From the NCBI RefSeq assembly GCF_027620315.1, contig NZ_JAPNNL010000021.1, forward strand, positions 1 to 61,703: 61,703 nt of DNA, written 5' to 3'. Positions 10,893-19,001 of this stretch are shown one piece after another. How positions within the stretch are numbered: the first letter of the stretch is position 1; each line of letters starts with the position of its first letter. The position numbers were made by a program, and so were the translations under genes. The stretch is from Nonomuraea corallina (GTDB taxonomy: Bacteria; Actinomycetota; Actinomycetes; Streptosporangiales; Streptosporangiaceae). The notes under the pieces are model-generated. The model worked only from the letters and a program-made list of their open reading frames with translations, was not told where the DNA came from and did no database searches.

Positions 10893-12053
10893 GTGCCCAG
10901 GAGGCGGGCGGGGGGCGGGCCGGCCGGGGTGTCCGGGGCGGCCGACCTGGCGGACGTCCGGCGGCTGGCGCGGCGGCGGGCGCCTCGGGTGGTGTTCGAC
11001 TACGTCGACGGCGCCGCCGAGGGCGAGCTGTCGGCGGCGCGTGCGGCGGAGGCGTTCGCGCGGGTGGAGTTCCGGCCGCACGTGCTGCGTGACGTGGCGC
11101 GGGCCGACACCGGGACCCTCGTCCTGGGGCGGCGGGTCGCGATGCCGGTGGTGCTCGGGCCGACGGGGTTCACCCGGATGATGCACCGGGCCGGTGAGCC
11201 GGCCGTGGCCAGGGCCGCGGCCCGCGCCGGAGTCCCGTACACGCTGTCCACCATGGGCACCACGAGCGCGGCGGACGTGGCCGCGGCGGCGCCCGGCGGG
11301 TGGAACTGGTTCCAGCTGTACGTGGTGCGTGACCGGGGCCGGGTCAGGGAGTGGCTGGCGCAGGCCCGCGCGGCGGGCATGGACGTGCTGGTGGTCACCG
11401 TGGACGTGCCGGTGGCCGGCGGGCGGCTGCGTGACGTGCGCAACGGCATGACCATGCCGCCGTCGCTGCGCTGGAGCGGGCTGGCGCAGGCGCTGACCCG
11501 GCCGGCCTGGTGGTTCGACTTCCTGACGAGCGAGCCGTTGCGGTTCGCGACGGTGGAGGGGGCGCCGGAGGACCTGGCGGGGATCACGAACCTGATGTTC
11601 GACCCGACGGTGACGGTCCGCGACCTGGAGTGGATCCGCGCGGAGTGGGGCGGGCGGCTGCTGGTGAAGGGGGTGCAGCGGGTCGACGACGCCAAGGAGC
11701 TGGCGGCGGCGGGGGTGGACGGCCTGGTGGTGTCCAACCACGGCGGCCGGCAGCTCGACCGCGCGCCCACGCCGCTGGAGCTGCTGCCGGAGGTGGTGGC
11801 GGCGGTGGGCGACAGGACCGAGGTGTTCCTCGACGGCGGCGTCCGCAGCGGCGCGGACGTGGCCGCGGCGGTGGCGCTGGGCGCGCGGGCCTGCCTCGTC
11901 GGCCGCGCCTACCTGTACGGCCTCATGGCCGGGGGCGAGGCGGGCGTGGACCGGGTGCTCGCGATGCTCCGCGCCGAGCTGGTCCGCACGCTCCAGCTGC
12001 TGGGCGTCGGCGGGGTGGGCGAGCTGGACCGGGACGCGGTCCGGCTGCGCTGA
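10893..12053 (+). CDS. FMN-dependent alpha-hydroxy-acid oxidase/dehydrogenase
   Basis: A member of the lactate/glycolate/mandelate oxidase family, which oxidises 2-hydroxy acids to 2-oxo acids using FMN. VVFDYVDGAAEGE, MPVVLGPTGFTRMMH and FQLYVVRDRG are family segments. The catalytic lysine is in LLVKGVQ, the base histidine and FMN arginine in VSNHGGRQLD, and DGGVRSGADV binds the FMN phosphate. The 386-residue form uses GTG 10893, but the in-frame upstream codons encode RLPRWRELRAF, which looks like the normal family N-terminus. The true start is therefore probably upstream, and the only candidate placed well against a -10 is ATC 10833. The 3' end is duplicated once (12041-12068). Confidence 0.88.
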   Translation: MPRRRAGGGPAGVSGAADLADVRRLARRRAPRVVFDYVDGAAEGELSAARAAEAFARVEFRPHVLRDVARADTGTLVLGRRVAMPVVLGPTGFTRMMHRAGEPAVARAAARAGVPYTLSTMGTTSAADVAAAAPGGWNWFQLYVVRDRGRVREWLAQARAAGMDVLVVTVDVPVAGGRLRDVRNGMTMPPSLRWSGLAQALTRPAWWFDFLTSEPLRFATVEGAPEDLAGITNLMFDPTVTVRDLEWIRAEWGGRLLVKGVQRVDDAKELAAAGVDGLVVSNHGGRQLDRAPTPLELLPEVVAAVGDRTEVFLDGGVRSGADVAAAVALGARACLVGRAYLYGLMAGGEAGVDRVLAMLRAELVRTLQLLGVGGVGELDRDAVRLR

Positions 12054-12068
12054 ACCCGGCTGCGCTGA
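12041..12068 (+). repeat. Duplicated 3' end of the oxidase gene (2 x 13 bp, period 15)
   Basis: CCGGCTGCGCTGA, which ends in the stop codon of the oxidase, is repeated exactly at 12056-12068. The period of 15 keeps the second TGA in the same frame. Confidence 0.75.
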
Positions 12069-12096
12069 TCGCGACGCCGGTCCCGGCCGCCCGCGG

Positions 12097-12756
12097 TCAG
12101 CTCCGGCGGACGGGGATCTCCAGCCGCTCGGCCAGCTCGTCGAAGCCGATGCCGTACGTCTCCGCCACCGTGACGCCTTCTGGGCCGAGATGGAAGATCG
12201 CCCGGTCGGTGTAGAGGCGGCTCACGCACGCCAGCCCGGTGAGCGGGTAGGTGCACGCGGGGACGAGCTTGGGCGTGCCGTCCTTGGCGAACAGCGTCAT
12301 CATGACGAACACGTTCTTGGCGCCGATGGCCAGGTCCATGGCCCCGCCGACGGCGGGGATGGCGTCGGGGGCGCCGGTGTGCCAGTTGGCCAGGTCGCCG
12401 CGCTGTGACACCTGGTACGCGCCGAGCACGCACACGTCGAGGTGGCCGCCGCGCATCATGGCGAAGGAGTCGGCGTGGTGGAAGTAGGACGCGCCGGGCA
12501 GCTCGGTGACGGGGATCTTGCCGGCGTTGGTGAGGTCCGGGTCGACGTCGTCGCCCGTGGCGGCGGGGCCCATGCCGAGCATGCCGTTCTCGGTGTGCAG
12601 GATGACGCCCGAGTCGGCGGGCAGGTGCTCGGCGACCGTGGTGGGCTGGCCGATGCCGAGGTTGACGAAGGCGCCGCGCGGGATGTCGCGGGCGACCACG
12701 GCCGCCAGTTCCTCGCGGCCGAGCGGCCCGCGGTCCAGGTGCTCGACGGTGCTCAT
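12097..12756 (-). CDS. pcaJ: 3-oxoacid CoA-transferase subunit B (PcaJ-like)
   Basis: The beta subunit of a family I CoA transferase, 219 residues. The catalytic glutamate is in LHTENGMLGMGP, and the N-terminal FVNLGIGQPT and DLAIGAKNVFV are typical. Together with the adjacent alpha subunit it should move CoA from succinyl-CoA to a 3-oxo acid. Because the third gene is a PcaF/PaaJ-type thiolase, 3-oxoadipate is the likely substrate, but acetoacetate is possible. The start MSTVEH is chosen over an in-frame upstream codon because it gives the 4-base ATGA overlap with subunit A. It is the last gene of the operon. Confidence 0.85.
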   Translation of the reverse strand: MSTVEHLDRGPLGREELAAVVARDIPRGAFVNLGIGQPTTVAEHLPADSGVILHTENGMLGMGPAATGDDVDPDLTNAGKIPVTELPGASYFHHADSFAMMRGGHLDVCVLGAYQVSQRGDLANWHTGAPDAIPAVGGAMDLAIGAKNVFVMMTLFAKDGTPKLVPACTYPLTGLACVSRLYTDRAIFHLGPEGVTVAETYGIGFDELAERLEIPVRRS

Positions 12757-13427
12757 GCGACCTCCTCGGCCTTCGTGTCCAGGATCCGGTCGACGTAGAC
12801 GCACGGGGTGACGACCGCCTCCGGGTCCAGGTCGCCGACCTCGGCCACGCGGCGCACCTGTGCGATCGTCAGGGCGGCCGCGGTCGCCATGACGGGGCCG
12901 AAGTTGCGCGCGGTCTTGCGGTAGACGAGGTTGCCGAGCCGGTCACCGACGTGCGCGGCGATGAGCGCCACGTCGCCCCTGATCGGGTACTCCAGCACGT
13001 GCTCGCGGCCGTCGATGACGCGCGTCTCCTTGCCCTCGGCCAGCGGCGTGCCGGCGCCGGTCGGGCAGTAGAACGCGCCGATGCCGGCCCCGGCGGCGCG
13101 CAGCCGTTCGGCGAGCGTGCCCTGCGGCACCAGCTCCAGCTCGATCCGGCCCGCGCGGTAGAGGCCGTCGAACACCCACGAGTCGCTCTGCCTCGGGAAC
13201 GAGCAGATCATCTTGCGCACCCGGCCGGCGGCGAGCAGCGCCGCCAGGCCGGTGTCGCCGTTGCCGGCGTTGTTGCTGACCACGGTGAGGTCCTCGGCGC
13301 CCTGCCGGATCAGCGCGTCGACGAGCGTGACGGGCATGCCGGCCATGCCGAAGCCGCCGATGAGGACGGTCGAGCCGTCCTGGACGCCGGCGAGCGCCTC
13401 GTCCGGGTCGGTGAAGATCTCGGTCAT
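12753..13427 (-). CDS. pcaI: 3-oxoacid CoA-transferase subunit A (PcaI-like)
   Basis: The alpha subunit of the CoA transferase, 224 residues. The CoA-binding GGFGMAGMP lies near the start, and LTVVSNNAGNGDTGLAALL and FYCPTGAGTPLAEGKE are family segments. Its ATG overlaps the thiolase stop by four bases, and its own stop overlaps the subunit B start by four, so the three genes are translationally coupled. The paired subunits should form a heterotetramer. An in-frame extension upstream overlaps the thiolase and is rejected. The acyl substrate is inferred from the operon, not from residues. Confidence 0.87.
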   Translation of the reverse strand: MTEIFTDPDEALAGVQDGSTVLIGGFGMAGMPVTLVDALIRQGAEDLTVVSNNAGNGDTGLAALLAAGRVRKMICSFPRQSDSWVFDGLYRAGRIELELVPQGTLAERLRAAGAGIGAFYCPTGAGTPLAEGKETRVIDGREHVLEYPIRGDVALIAAHVGDRLGNLVYRKTARNFGPVMATAAALTIAQVRRVAEVGDLDPEAVVTPCVYVDRILDTKAEEVA

Positions 13428-14608
13428 GCGGCGCTCACGTTCTCCAGGACGACGGCCAGGCCCTGGCCGACGCCGATGCAGATGGCGGCGACGCCCCACC
13501 GCTCGCCCCGCTCGCGCAGGACGTGGGCCAGCGTGCCGAGGACGCGCCCGCCGGAGGCGCCCAGCGGGTGGCCGAGGGCGATGGCGCCGCCCTTGACGTT
13601 GACGATCTCCGGGTCGATCCCCCAGGCGTCCACGCAGGCCAGCGACTGCACGGCGAAGGCCTCGTTCAGCTCGACCGCGCCGACGTCGTCCCAGCCGATC
13701 CCGGCCCGTCTCAGCGCCTGGTTGGCCGCCTCGACCGGCGCGTACCCGAAGGCCTGGGGTTCGAGCGCGGCGGCGCCGCGTCCGGCGACGCGCGCGAGCG
13801 GCGCGCCCAGCCGGTCGGCGGCCCGCTCGGAGCCGAGCACGAGCGCGGACGCGCCGTCGCTGAGCGGCGAGGCGTTGCCGGCGGTGATCGTGCCGTCGGG
13901 CCGGAACGCGGGCTTGAGCCTCGCCAGCACCTCGGGCGTGGACCCGGGCCTGATGCCCTCGTCGCGGGCCAGGTCGGCGCCCTCGACCGGCGTCACCAGG
14001 TCGTCGTAGAACCCGGCGGCCCAGGCGTCGTCGGCCAGCGCGTGCGAACGGGCCGCGAAGGCGTCCTGGCGCTCCCTGGAGATGGAGAACTTCTCCTGGA
14101 GCTGCTCGTTGGCCTCGCCGAGAGAGACCGTCCACTCCTTCGGCATGCGCGGGTTGACCAGCCGCCAGCCGAGCGTGGTGGACACGGCGGTGACGTCGCC
14201 CGCGGGGAAGGCCCGCGACGGCTTGGGCAGCACCCACGGCGCCCGCGTCATCGACTCCACCCCGCCGGCCACCACGACGTCGGCGTCGCCGCTCTCGACC
14301 GTGCGCGAGGCCGCCATGGCGGCGTCCAGGCTCGATCCGCACAGCCGGTTGACGGTGACGGCGGAGATCGTCACCGGCAGTCCCGCGAGCAGCACGGCCA
14401 TCCGGCCCACGTTGCGGTTGTCCTCGCCGGCGCCGTTGGCGTTGCCCCACACCACGTCCCCGATGTCCGCCGGGTCCAGGCCGGGCACCTTGGCCAGGAC
14501 GCCGCGCAGCGCGGCGGCGGCCAGATCGTCCGGCCGGACACCGGCGAGCGCGCCGTCGAACCTGCCGAACGGCGTCCGGGTGGCGGCGTAGACGAAGGCC
14601 GAACCCAT
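13424..14608 (-). CDS. pcaF: Acetyl-CoA C-acyltransferase, 3-oxoadipyl-CoA thiolase type
   Basis: A 394-residue thiolase. The acylated cysteine is C90 in VNRLCGSS. The histidine is in GGAIALGHPLGASG and the second cysteine in the CIGVGQG loop. The stretch WGNANGAGEDNRNVGRMAVL matches PcaF/PaaJ thiolases, which cleave 3-oxoadipyl-CoA to succinyl-CoA and acetyl-CoA, rather than the FadA group. With the two CoA-transferase subunits it forms a pcaF-pcaI-pcaJ operon, the final steps of the beta-ketoadipate pathway. ATG 14608 is preferred over GTG 14611 because of its spacing from GGGGAGG. Upstream lies a twin palindrome. A steroid-pathway thiolase is the alternative. Confidence 0.85.
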   Translation of the reverse strand: MGSAFVYAATRTPFGRFDGALAGVRPDDLAAAALRGVLAKVPGLDPADIGDVVWGNANGAGEDNRNVGRMAVLLAGLPVTISAVTVNRLCGSSLDAAMAASRTVESGDADVVVAGGVESMTRAPWVLPKPSRAFPAGDVTAVSTTLGWRLVNPRMPKEWTVSLGEANEQLQEKFSISRERQDAFAARSHALADDAWAAGFYDDLVTPVEGADLARDEGIRPGSTPEVLARLKPAFRPDGTITAGNASPLSDGASALVLGSERAADRLGAPLARVAGRGAAALEPQAFGYAPVEAANQALRRAGIGWDDVGAVELNEAFAVQSLACVDAWGIDPEIVNVKGGAIALGHPLGASGGRVLGTLAHVLRERGERWGVAAICIGVGQGLAVVLENVSAA

Positions 14609-14624
14609 CACGTCCTCCCCTTCT

Positions 14625-14658
14625 GTTCGCTATGCGAACAAGGGTTCCTTATGCGAAC
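14625..14658 (-). promoter_or_regulatory. Twin palindromic operator upstream of the pcaF operon
   Basis: GTTCGC-TAT-GCGAAC (14625-14639) is a perfect 6-bp inverted repeat. A second copy, GTTCCT-TAT-GCGAAC (14644-14658), follows with centres 19 bp apart. The pair sits 17-50 nt before the start. Palindromes of this size and sequence style are typical of IclR-family activators of beta-ketoadipate operons. The IclR gene at 20382-21185 is a candidate, but a regulator elsewhere is as likely. Confidence 0.55.
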
Positions 14659-14823
14659 AATCTGTAGCCTACTCGGCCAACACCCGTGCCCGCATCCGCC
14701 GTACAGTCACACCACCCCGAACGGAGGCCGCATGGGCGGGCCGGGTGGTGGGCGGGTCGGGCCGGCGGCACGTGATCGACGAGCGGGGGGCGCGGCTCGT
14801 CGATACGGATTCGTCTGAGGCGG

Positions 14824-16368
14824 TCAGGACTTCGCCAGGGCCGCCTTGTCTATCTTGCCGGTGGCGTTGCGGGGCAGGCCGGCGAGCAGGACGACCTCGC
14901 GGGGCACCTTGAAGTTGGCCAGCCGCTCCCGGCAGTGGCCGATCAGTTCCTCCGGCGTGACCGCCGCGCCGGGGCGGGGCACCACGTAGGCCCGGCCCAC
15001 CTCGCCCAGACGGGCGTCCGGCACGCCGGTCACCACGGCCTCGGCCACCGTGCCGTGCGCGGCCAGCACCTGCTCGACCTCGGCCGGGTAGACGTTGAAG
15101 CCGCCGGTCACGTACATGTCCTTCGAGCGGCCGGTGATGGTGAGGTAGCCGCGCCCGTCCAGCCGGCCCCGATCGCCGGTGATCAGCCAGCCGTCCCTGA
15201 CGGCGGCGGCCGTGGCGGCCTCGTCGCCGAGGTAGCCGAGCATCACGTTGTGGCCCCGTACCAGGATCTCGCCGTCCTCGCCGGCCGGGAGCGGCTCGCC
15301 TCCGGGGCCGGCGACGCGCACCTCGACGCCCTCGATGGGCCGGCCCGAGGTGGTGGCCACGGTCAGGTCGTCGTCGTCCACGGAGCAGGCGGTGACCGTG
15401 CCGCACGACTCGGTGAGCCCGTACGCGGTGACGACCTCGGGGAACAGCTCGGCCCGCATCCGCCGCACCAGCGCCACCGGCACCACCGAGGCGCCGGTGA
15501 CCGCGAGCCGCAGCGACGACAGGTCGTGGCGGGCCCGCTCGGGGGCGTCGAGCAGGGTGATGTAGACGGTCGGCGCGCCGGGCAGGACCGTGATCCGCTC
15601 GGCCTCGATCAGCCGCATCGTCTCGCCCGCCTCGAACACCGGCTGCAGCACCATGGTGGCGGCCCTGATCAGGCAGGAGAAGACCCCGGCCTTGTAGCCG
15701 AAGGAGTGGAAGAGCGGGTTGACGATCAGGTAGCGGTCGCCGTGGCGCAGCCCGGTCCTGTCGGCCCAGGCGCGGTTGGTGCGGACGTCCTGGCGGTGGG
15801 TGCACATGGCGCCCTTGGACCGGCCGGTGGTTCCGGAGGTGAACAGGATGTCGGCCACGTCGTCGGGCCGCACGGCGGCGGCGCGGGCGTCCGCCTCCTC
15901 GTCGGTGACGGCCGCGCCGGCCGCCAGGAAGTCCTCCCAGGCGGTGGCGCCGGGGCGGGGTTCGGCGTCGTACGTGACGGCGGTCAGGCCGGGAGCGGGG
16001 CCGAGCATGGCGAGATAGCCATTGCCGAGGAAGCCGTCCTCGGTGAAGACCAGCCGCACGCCGGCCCGGCCCAGCATCCAGCGGGCCTCCTCGCCCTTGT
16101 AACGGGTGTTGACCGGGACGACGACGGCGCCGGCGGCCAGCGCGCCGAGCGCGGTCACCACCCAGCGGTGGCTGTTGGGCGCCCAGATGCCGATCCGGTC
16201 GCCGTGCCGGACGCCGGCGGCGGCGAAGGCCTTGGCCGCCTCGCGCACCCGGGCCCGCAGCCGGGCGTAGGTGAGCCGGACCGCGCCGTCGACCAGCGCC
16301 TCCACGTCCGGGTGCGCGTCCGCCGCGTGGTCCAGGAGTGCGGGGATCGTCAGCGGCTCCGGGCTCAT
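14824..16368 (-). CDS. Acyl-CoA synthetase (FadD3-like)
   Basis: A 514-residue ANL-superfamily ligase that forms acyl-CoA through an acyl-adenylate. The P-loop FTSGTTGRSKG spans 176-186, YGLTESCG is the adenine motif, GWLITGDRG the A7 motif, and the C-terminal lysine is in NATGKIDKAAL. PLFHSFGYKAG, VTGASVVPVALV and LANFKVPREVVLL agree with what I remember of FadD3, the ligase for steroid ring C/D propionates. It is the last gene of the chsH2-chsH1-ltp2 operon, overlapping ltp2 by ATGA. The substrate is inferred; a shorter or aromatic acid is possible. A 200-bp gap with no clear gene separates it from pcaF. Confidence 0.85.
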   Translation of the reverse strand: MSPEPLTIPALLDHAADAHPDVEALVDGAVRLTYARLRARVREAAKAFAAAGVRHGDRIGIWAPNSHRWVVTALGALAAGAVVVPVNTRYKGEEARWMLGRAGVRLVFTEDGFLGNGYLAMLGPAPGLTAVTYDAEPRPGATAWEDFLAAGAAVTDEEADARAAAVRPDDVADILFTSGTTGRSKGAMCTHRQDVRTNRAWADRTGLRHGDRYLIVNPLFHSFGYKAGVFSCLIRAATMVLQPVFEAGETMRLIEAERITVLPGAPTVYITLLDAPERARHDLSSLRLAVTGASVVPVALVRRMRAELFPEVVTAYGLTESCGTVTACSVDDDDLTVATTSGRPIEGVEVRVAGPGGEPLPAGEDGEILVRGHNVMLGYLGDEAATAAAVRDGWLITGDRGRLDGRGYLTITGRSKDMYVTGGFNVYPAEVEQVLAAHGTVAEAVVTGVPDARLGEVGRAYVVPRPGAAVTPEELIGHCRERLANFKVPREVVLLAGLPRNATGKIDKAALAKS

Positions 16369-17540
16369 CGGCCGGCTCCCAGGATCAGGCCGCTGGTCGG
16401 CACGCCGGTGCCCGCCGTGACGAGGACGTGCCGTACGGAAGGAGGCTGGTTCACGGAGGTGCCCCGGACCAGGCGCACCGCCTCGGCGATGCCGTTCATG
16501 CCGTGGATGTACGCCTCGCCGAGCTGGCCGCCGTGGGTGTTGACCGGCAGCCGTCCGCCGACCTCCAGATGGCCGTCGGCGATGAAGTGCCTGGCCTCTC
16601 CCCTGCCGCAGAACCCGAGCTCCTCCAGCTGCGGCAGCACCAGCGGCGTGAAGTGGTCGTAGAGGATCGCCGCGTCGACGTCGGCGGGGCCCAGCCCGCT
16701 CTGCCCGTAGAGCTGCCGTCCGACCAGGCCCATCTCCGGGATGCCGGTGATGTCCTGCCGGTAGTAGCTGGTCATCATGTGCTGGTCGGCGCCGGAGCCC
16801 TGGCCGGCCGCGAGGACCAGCGCGGGCGGGTGCGGCAGGTCGCGCGCGCGTTCGGCGGAGACCACCACGAGGGCCTGCCCGCCGTCGCTCTCCTGGCAGC
16901 AGTCGAGCAGCCGCAGCGGCTCGGCGATCCAGCGTGAGGCCTGGTGGTCGGCCAGGGTGATCGGCCGCCCGTGGAACCAGGCCGCCGGGTTGACGGCGGC
17001 GTGCTTGCGGTCGACCACCGCCACCCGGCCGAAGTCCTCGGTGGTCGCCTTGTACTCGTGCATGTAGCGGCGGGCGAACATGGCCACCCACTGCGCCGGG
17101 GTGAACAGCCCGAACGGGCTGACCCAGGAGAACGCGGCGTCGTCGGCCCCGGCGCCGGAGGGCGCGTCCGCCCGGCCGAGGCCGAACCGGTGCCCGGACC
17201 GCTCGTTGAAGGCCCGGTAGCAGACGACGACCTCGGCCACCCCGGTCGCCACCGCCATCGCGGCCTGCTGGACGGTGCCGCAGGCCGCGCCGCCGCCGTG
17301 CGGGACGCGGGAGAAGAACCGCAGCTCGCCGATGCCGGTGCTGCGGGCGATGTGGATCTCGGAGCTGGAGTCGGCGGTGAACGTCACCATCCCGTCCACG
17401 TCGGACGGCCGCAGCCCGGCGTCGGCGACGGCGGCGAGCACCGCCTCGCAGGCCAGCCGGAGCTCGCTGCGGCCGGAGTCCTTGGAGAACTCGGTGGCGC
17501 CGATCCCGGCGATCGCCGCCCGCCCCGACAGCCCGCTCAC
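16365..17540 (-). CDS. ltp2: Ltp2-like thiolase-fold aldolase (SCP2 thiolase family)
   Basis: A 391-residue thiolase-like protein lacking the usual thiolase cysteine arrangement. In mycobacteria, Ltp2 works with the DUF35 domain of ChsH2 as a retro-aldolase, releasing propionyl-CoA from the C17 side chain of steroids. AAIAGIGATEFSKDSGRSEL, AYRAFNERSG-type (CYRAFNERSG), AEPLRLLDCCQESDGG, ILYDHFTP and HGGQLGEAYIHGMNGIAE all match the Ltp2 pattern I know. The GTG start overlaps the chsH1 stop by GTGA. The gene order chsH2-chsH1-ltp2 is that of the complex. The assignment rests on remembered family sequence, and an equivalent role on another branched acyl-CoA cannot be excluded. Confidence 0.85.
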   Translation of the reverse strand: MSGLSGRAAIAGIGATEFSKDSGRSELRLACEAVLAAVADAGLRPSDVDGMVTFTADSSSEIHIARSTGIGELRFFSRVPHGGGAACGTVQQAAMAVATGVAEVVVCYRAFNERSGHRFGLGRADAPSGAGADDAAFSWVSPFGLFTPAQWVAMFARRYMHEYKATTEDFGRVAVVDRKHAAVNPAAWFHGRPITLADHQASRWIAEPLRLLDCCQESDGGQALVVVSAERARDLPHPPALVLAAGQGSGADQHMMTSYYRQDITGIPEMGLVGRQLYGQSGLGPADVDAAILYDHFTPLVLPQLEELGFCGRGEARHFIADGHLEVGGRLPVNTHGGQLGEAYIHGMNGIAEAVRLVRGTSVNQPPSVRHVLVTAGTGVPTSGLILGAGR

Positions 17541-17962
17541 GGCTCCTCCCCGCGGGGCAGCCGCACCGCGACGACGCCGGTGACGTGCGCGCCGAGGCCG
17601 TTGTCGCCGCGCACCGCGATCTCGACCCGGTGGTCCTCGTCGTGCTTGGCGGTGACCGCGCCGGTCAGCACCATCGTGTCGCCGGGATAGTTGGGCGCGC
17701 CGAGCCTGATCTTGATCGCCTTGACCTCGGCCGCCGGCCCGGCCCACTCGGTGACGTACCGGTCGATGAGGCCGTTGGTGGTCAGGATGTTCATGAACAC
17801 GTCCTTGGAGCCCCGCTCGACGGCCAGGCCGGGGTCGTGGTGCACGTCCTGGTAGTCGCGGCTCGCGATCGCCGTCGCCACGATGAGCGTGCGGGTGAGC
17901 GGGACGGGCAGCACGGGCAGCGTCTCACCGACCGTCACCTCCTCGTACGTACGGCTCCTCAT
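17537..17962 (-). CDS. chsH1: MaoC-like hydratase subunit ChsH1
   Basis: A single hot-dog-fold domain of 141 residues. The hydratase motif is in ASRDYQDVHHD (D36 and H41), followed by KDVFMNILTTNGLIDRYVTEW. In the steroid pathway ChsH1 carries the active site of the heteromeric enoyl-CoA hydratase and ChsH2 provides the degenerate partner fold. The order and 4-base overlaps with chsH2 and ltp2 fit this. Product: the beta-hydroxyacyl-CoA that Ltp2 then cleaves. The identification is strong for the family and good for the specific role. Confidence 0.85.
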   Translation of the reverse strand: MRSRTYEEVTVGETLPVLPVPLTRTLIVATAIASRDYQDVHHDPGLAVERGSKDVFMNILTTNGLIDRYVTEWAGPAAEVKAIKIRLGAPNYPGDTMVLTGAVTAKHDEDHRVEIAVRGDNGLGAHVTGVVAVRLPRGEEP

Positions 17963-18903
17963 GGCGTCACCGGCCGGAACGCCGGCAGCGTCAGGCCGGG
18001 GTCCGGGTCGAGCCATTCCAGGGCGACCGGCATGTCGATCACGACCTCCTCGGGGGTGACGCCGACCAGGTTGGCGACGAGCCGGGTGCCTTCCTCCAGC
18101 TCGACGAGCGCCACCAGGTACGGGGACTCGAAGGCCGGGTGGCGGGGGTGGTGGCTGACCACGAAGCTGTGGACCCGGCCCCGGCCGGACGCCTCGGCGG
18201 TGTCCCAGTCGTACGAGCCGCACCGCGGGCAGCACGGACCGGGAGGGTGGCGCAGGGCGGCGCAGCCGGAGCAGCGCTGGATGACGAGGCGGTGCTCGCG
18301 CGCGGCCTCGAACCAGAACGCGTTGTCCCGGTTGACGGCGGGCCTCGGCCGCAACGCCTTCGGGGCCTGGGGCTGTTCGGGGCGGAACCACAGCATGCGC
18401 CAGCGCTGCTCGGCCACGACCTCGCCGTGCTGGTCCAGGTACGTGCGCCGGGTGGTCACGAAGCGCCCGGCGCCCAGCGCGGTCCGCTTCTCCGGCGAGA
18501 TCGACTCGACGGTCTCCCGCACCCCGACGTGGTCGCCGACGACCAGCTCGCGGTGGAACGCGAACTCCGAGTCCGTCGCGACCACGGAGGTGTAGCCGCC
18601 CTCGGCCAGCAGCGCGATCAGCCCGCCCAGGCCCGATCCGTCGTCCTGCCGGGCCGCGGTGGCGGCGTATCCCGGCATGGTCCAGGCCTGGGTCATCGAG
18701 GCGGGGGCGACGATGCCGGCGCGGCCGGTCTCGCGGGCGGCCGTCTCGTCGAGGTAGATCGGGTTGCGGTCCCCCATCGCCTCGACCCAGTGACGGATCA
18801 TCGGCACGTTGACCGGGTCGGGGCCGGGGCGCGGCTGGAGCACCTCCCGTCCGGTGAACTCCTGCAGCCGCTCGTCGTAGCCATCCTGCTCTGTCAGGGC
18901 CAA
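17959..18903 (-). CDS. chsH2: ChsH2-like protein: MaoC-type N-terminus plus DUF35 zinc/OB C-terminus
   Basis: A 314-residue two-domain protein. Residues 1-175 form a hot-dog domain (MIRHWVEAMGDRNPIY, APASMTQAWTMPG) without the D-x4-H catalytic pair, as expected for the non-catalytic partner. Residues 190-314 are DUF35: a zinc rubredoxin-like knuckle C211-x2-C214 and C225-x2-C228, then an OB fold (GRGRVHSFVV, VALVELEEG, ANLVGV). In the known complex the N-domain pairs with ChsH1 and the DUF35 domain docks on Ltp2, channelling the hydrated acyl-CoA. It is the first gene of a four-gene coupled operon. Two operator-like palindromes lie within 90 nt upstream. Confidence 0.87.
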   Translation of the reverse strand: MALTEQDGYDERLQEFTGREVLQPRPGPDPVNVPMIRHWVEAMGDRNPIYLDETAARETGRAGIVAPASMTQAWTMPGYAATAARQDDGSGLGGLIALLAEGGYTSVVATDSEFAFHRELVVGDHVGVRETVESISPEKRTALGAGRFVTTRRTYLDQHGEVVAEQRWRMLWFRPEQPQAPKALRPRPAVNRDNAFWFEAAREHRLVIQRCSGCAALRHPPGPCCPRCGSYDWDTAEASGRGRVHSFVVSHHPRHPAFESPYLVALVELEEGTRLVANLVGVTPEEVVIDMPVALEWLDPDPGLTLPAFRPVTP

Positions 18904-18936
18904 CGGGGTCCTCCCTGGGCATGCCTGCCGGTCTCA

Positions 18937-18956
18937 GACGTTAGCCACGCGGCGTC
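18937..18956 (-). promoter_or_regulatory. Weak copy of the GWCGYTA-N6-TRRCGAC operator
   Basis: GACGTTA-GCCACG-CGGCGTC. The left half matches fully, the right half at 5 of 7. It lies 34 nt before the chsH2 start. Confidence 0.35.
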
Positions 18957-18973
18957 CCGGCGAGGAGTGCCGA

Positions 18974-18988
18974 TCCCGCTGAACGGGA
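18974..18988 (-). promoter_or_regulatory. Operator TCCCGCTGAACGGGA upstream of the chsH2 operon
   Basis: An inverted repeat TCCCG-CTGAA-CGGGA. A near-identical 15-mer (13 of 15) lies at 19679-19693 in the promoter region between the TetR gene and the flavin reductase. Its presence in front of both units next to a TetR gene suggests TetR binding. Confidence 0.5.
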
Positions 18989-19001
18989 GCGATCAGCGGG
19001 G

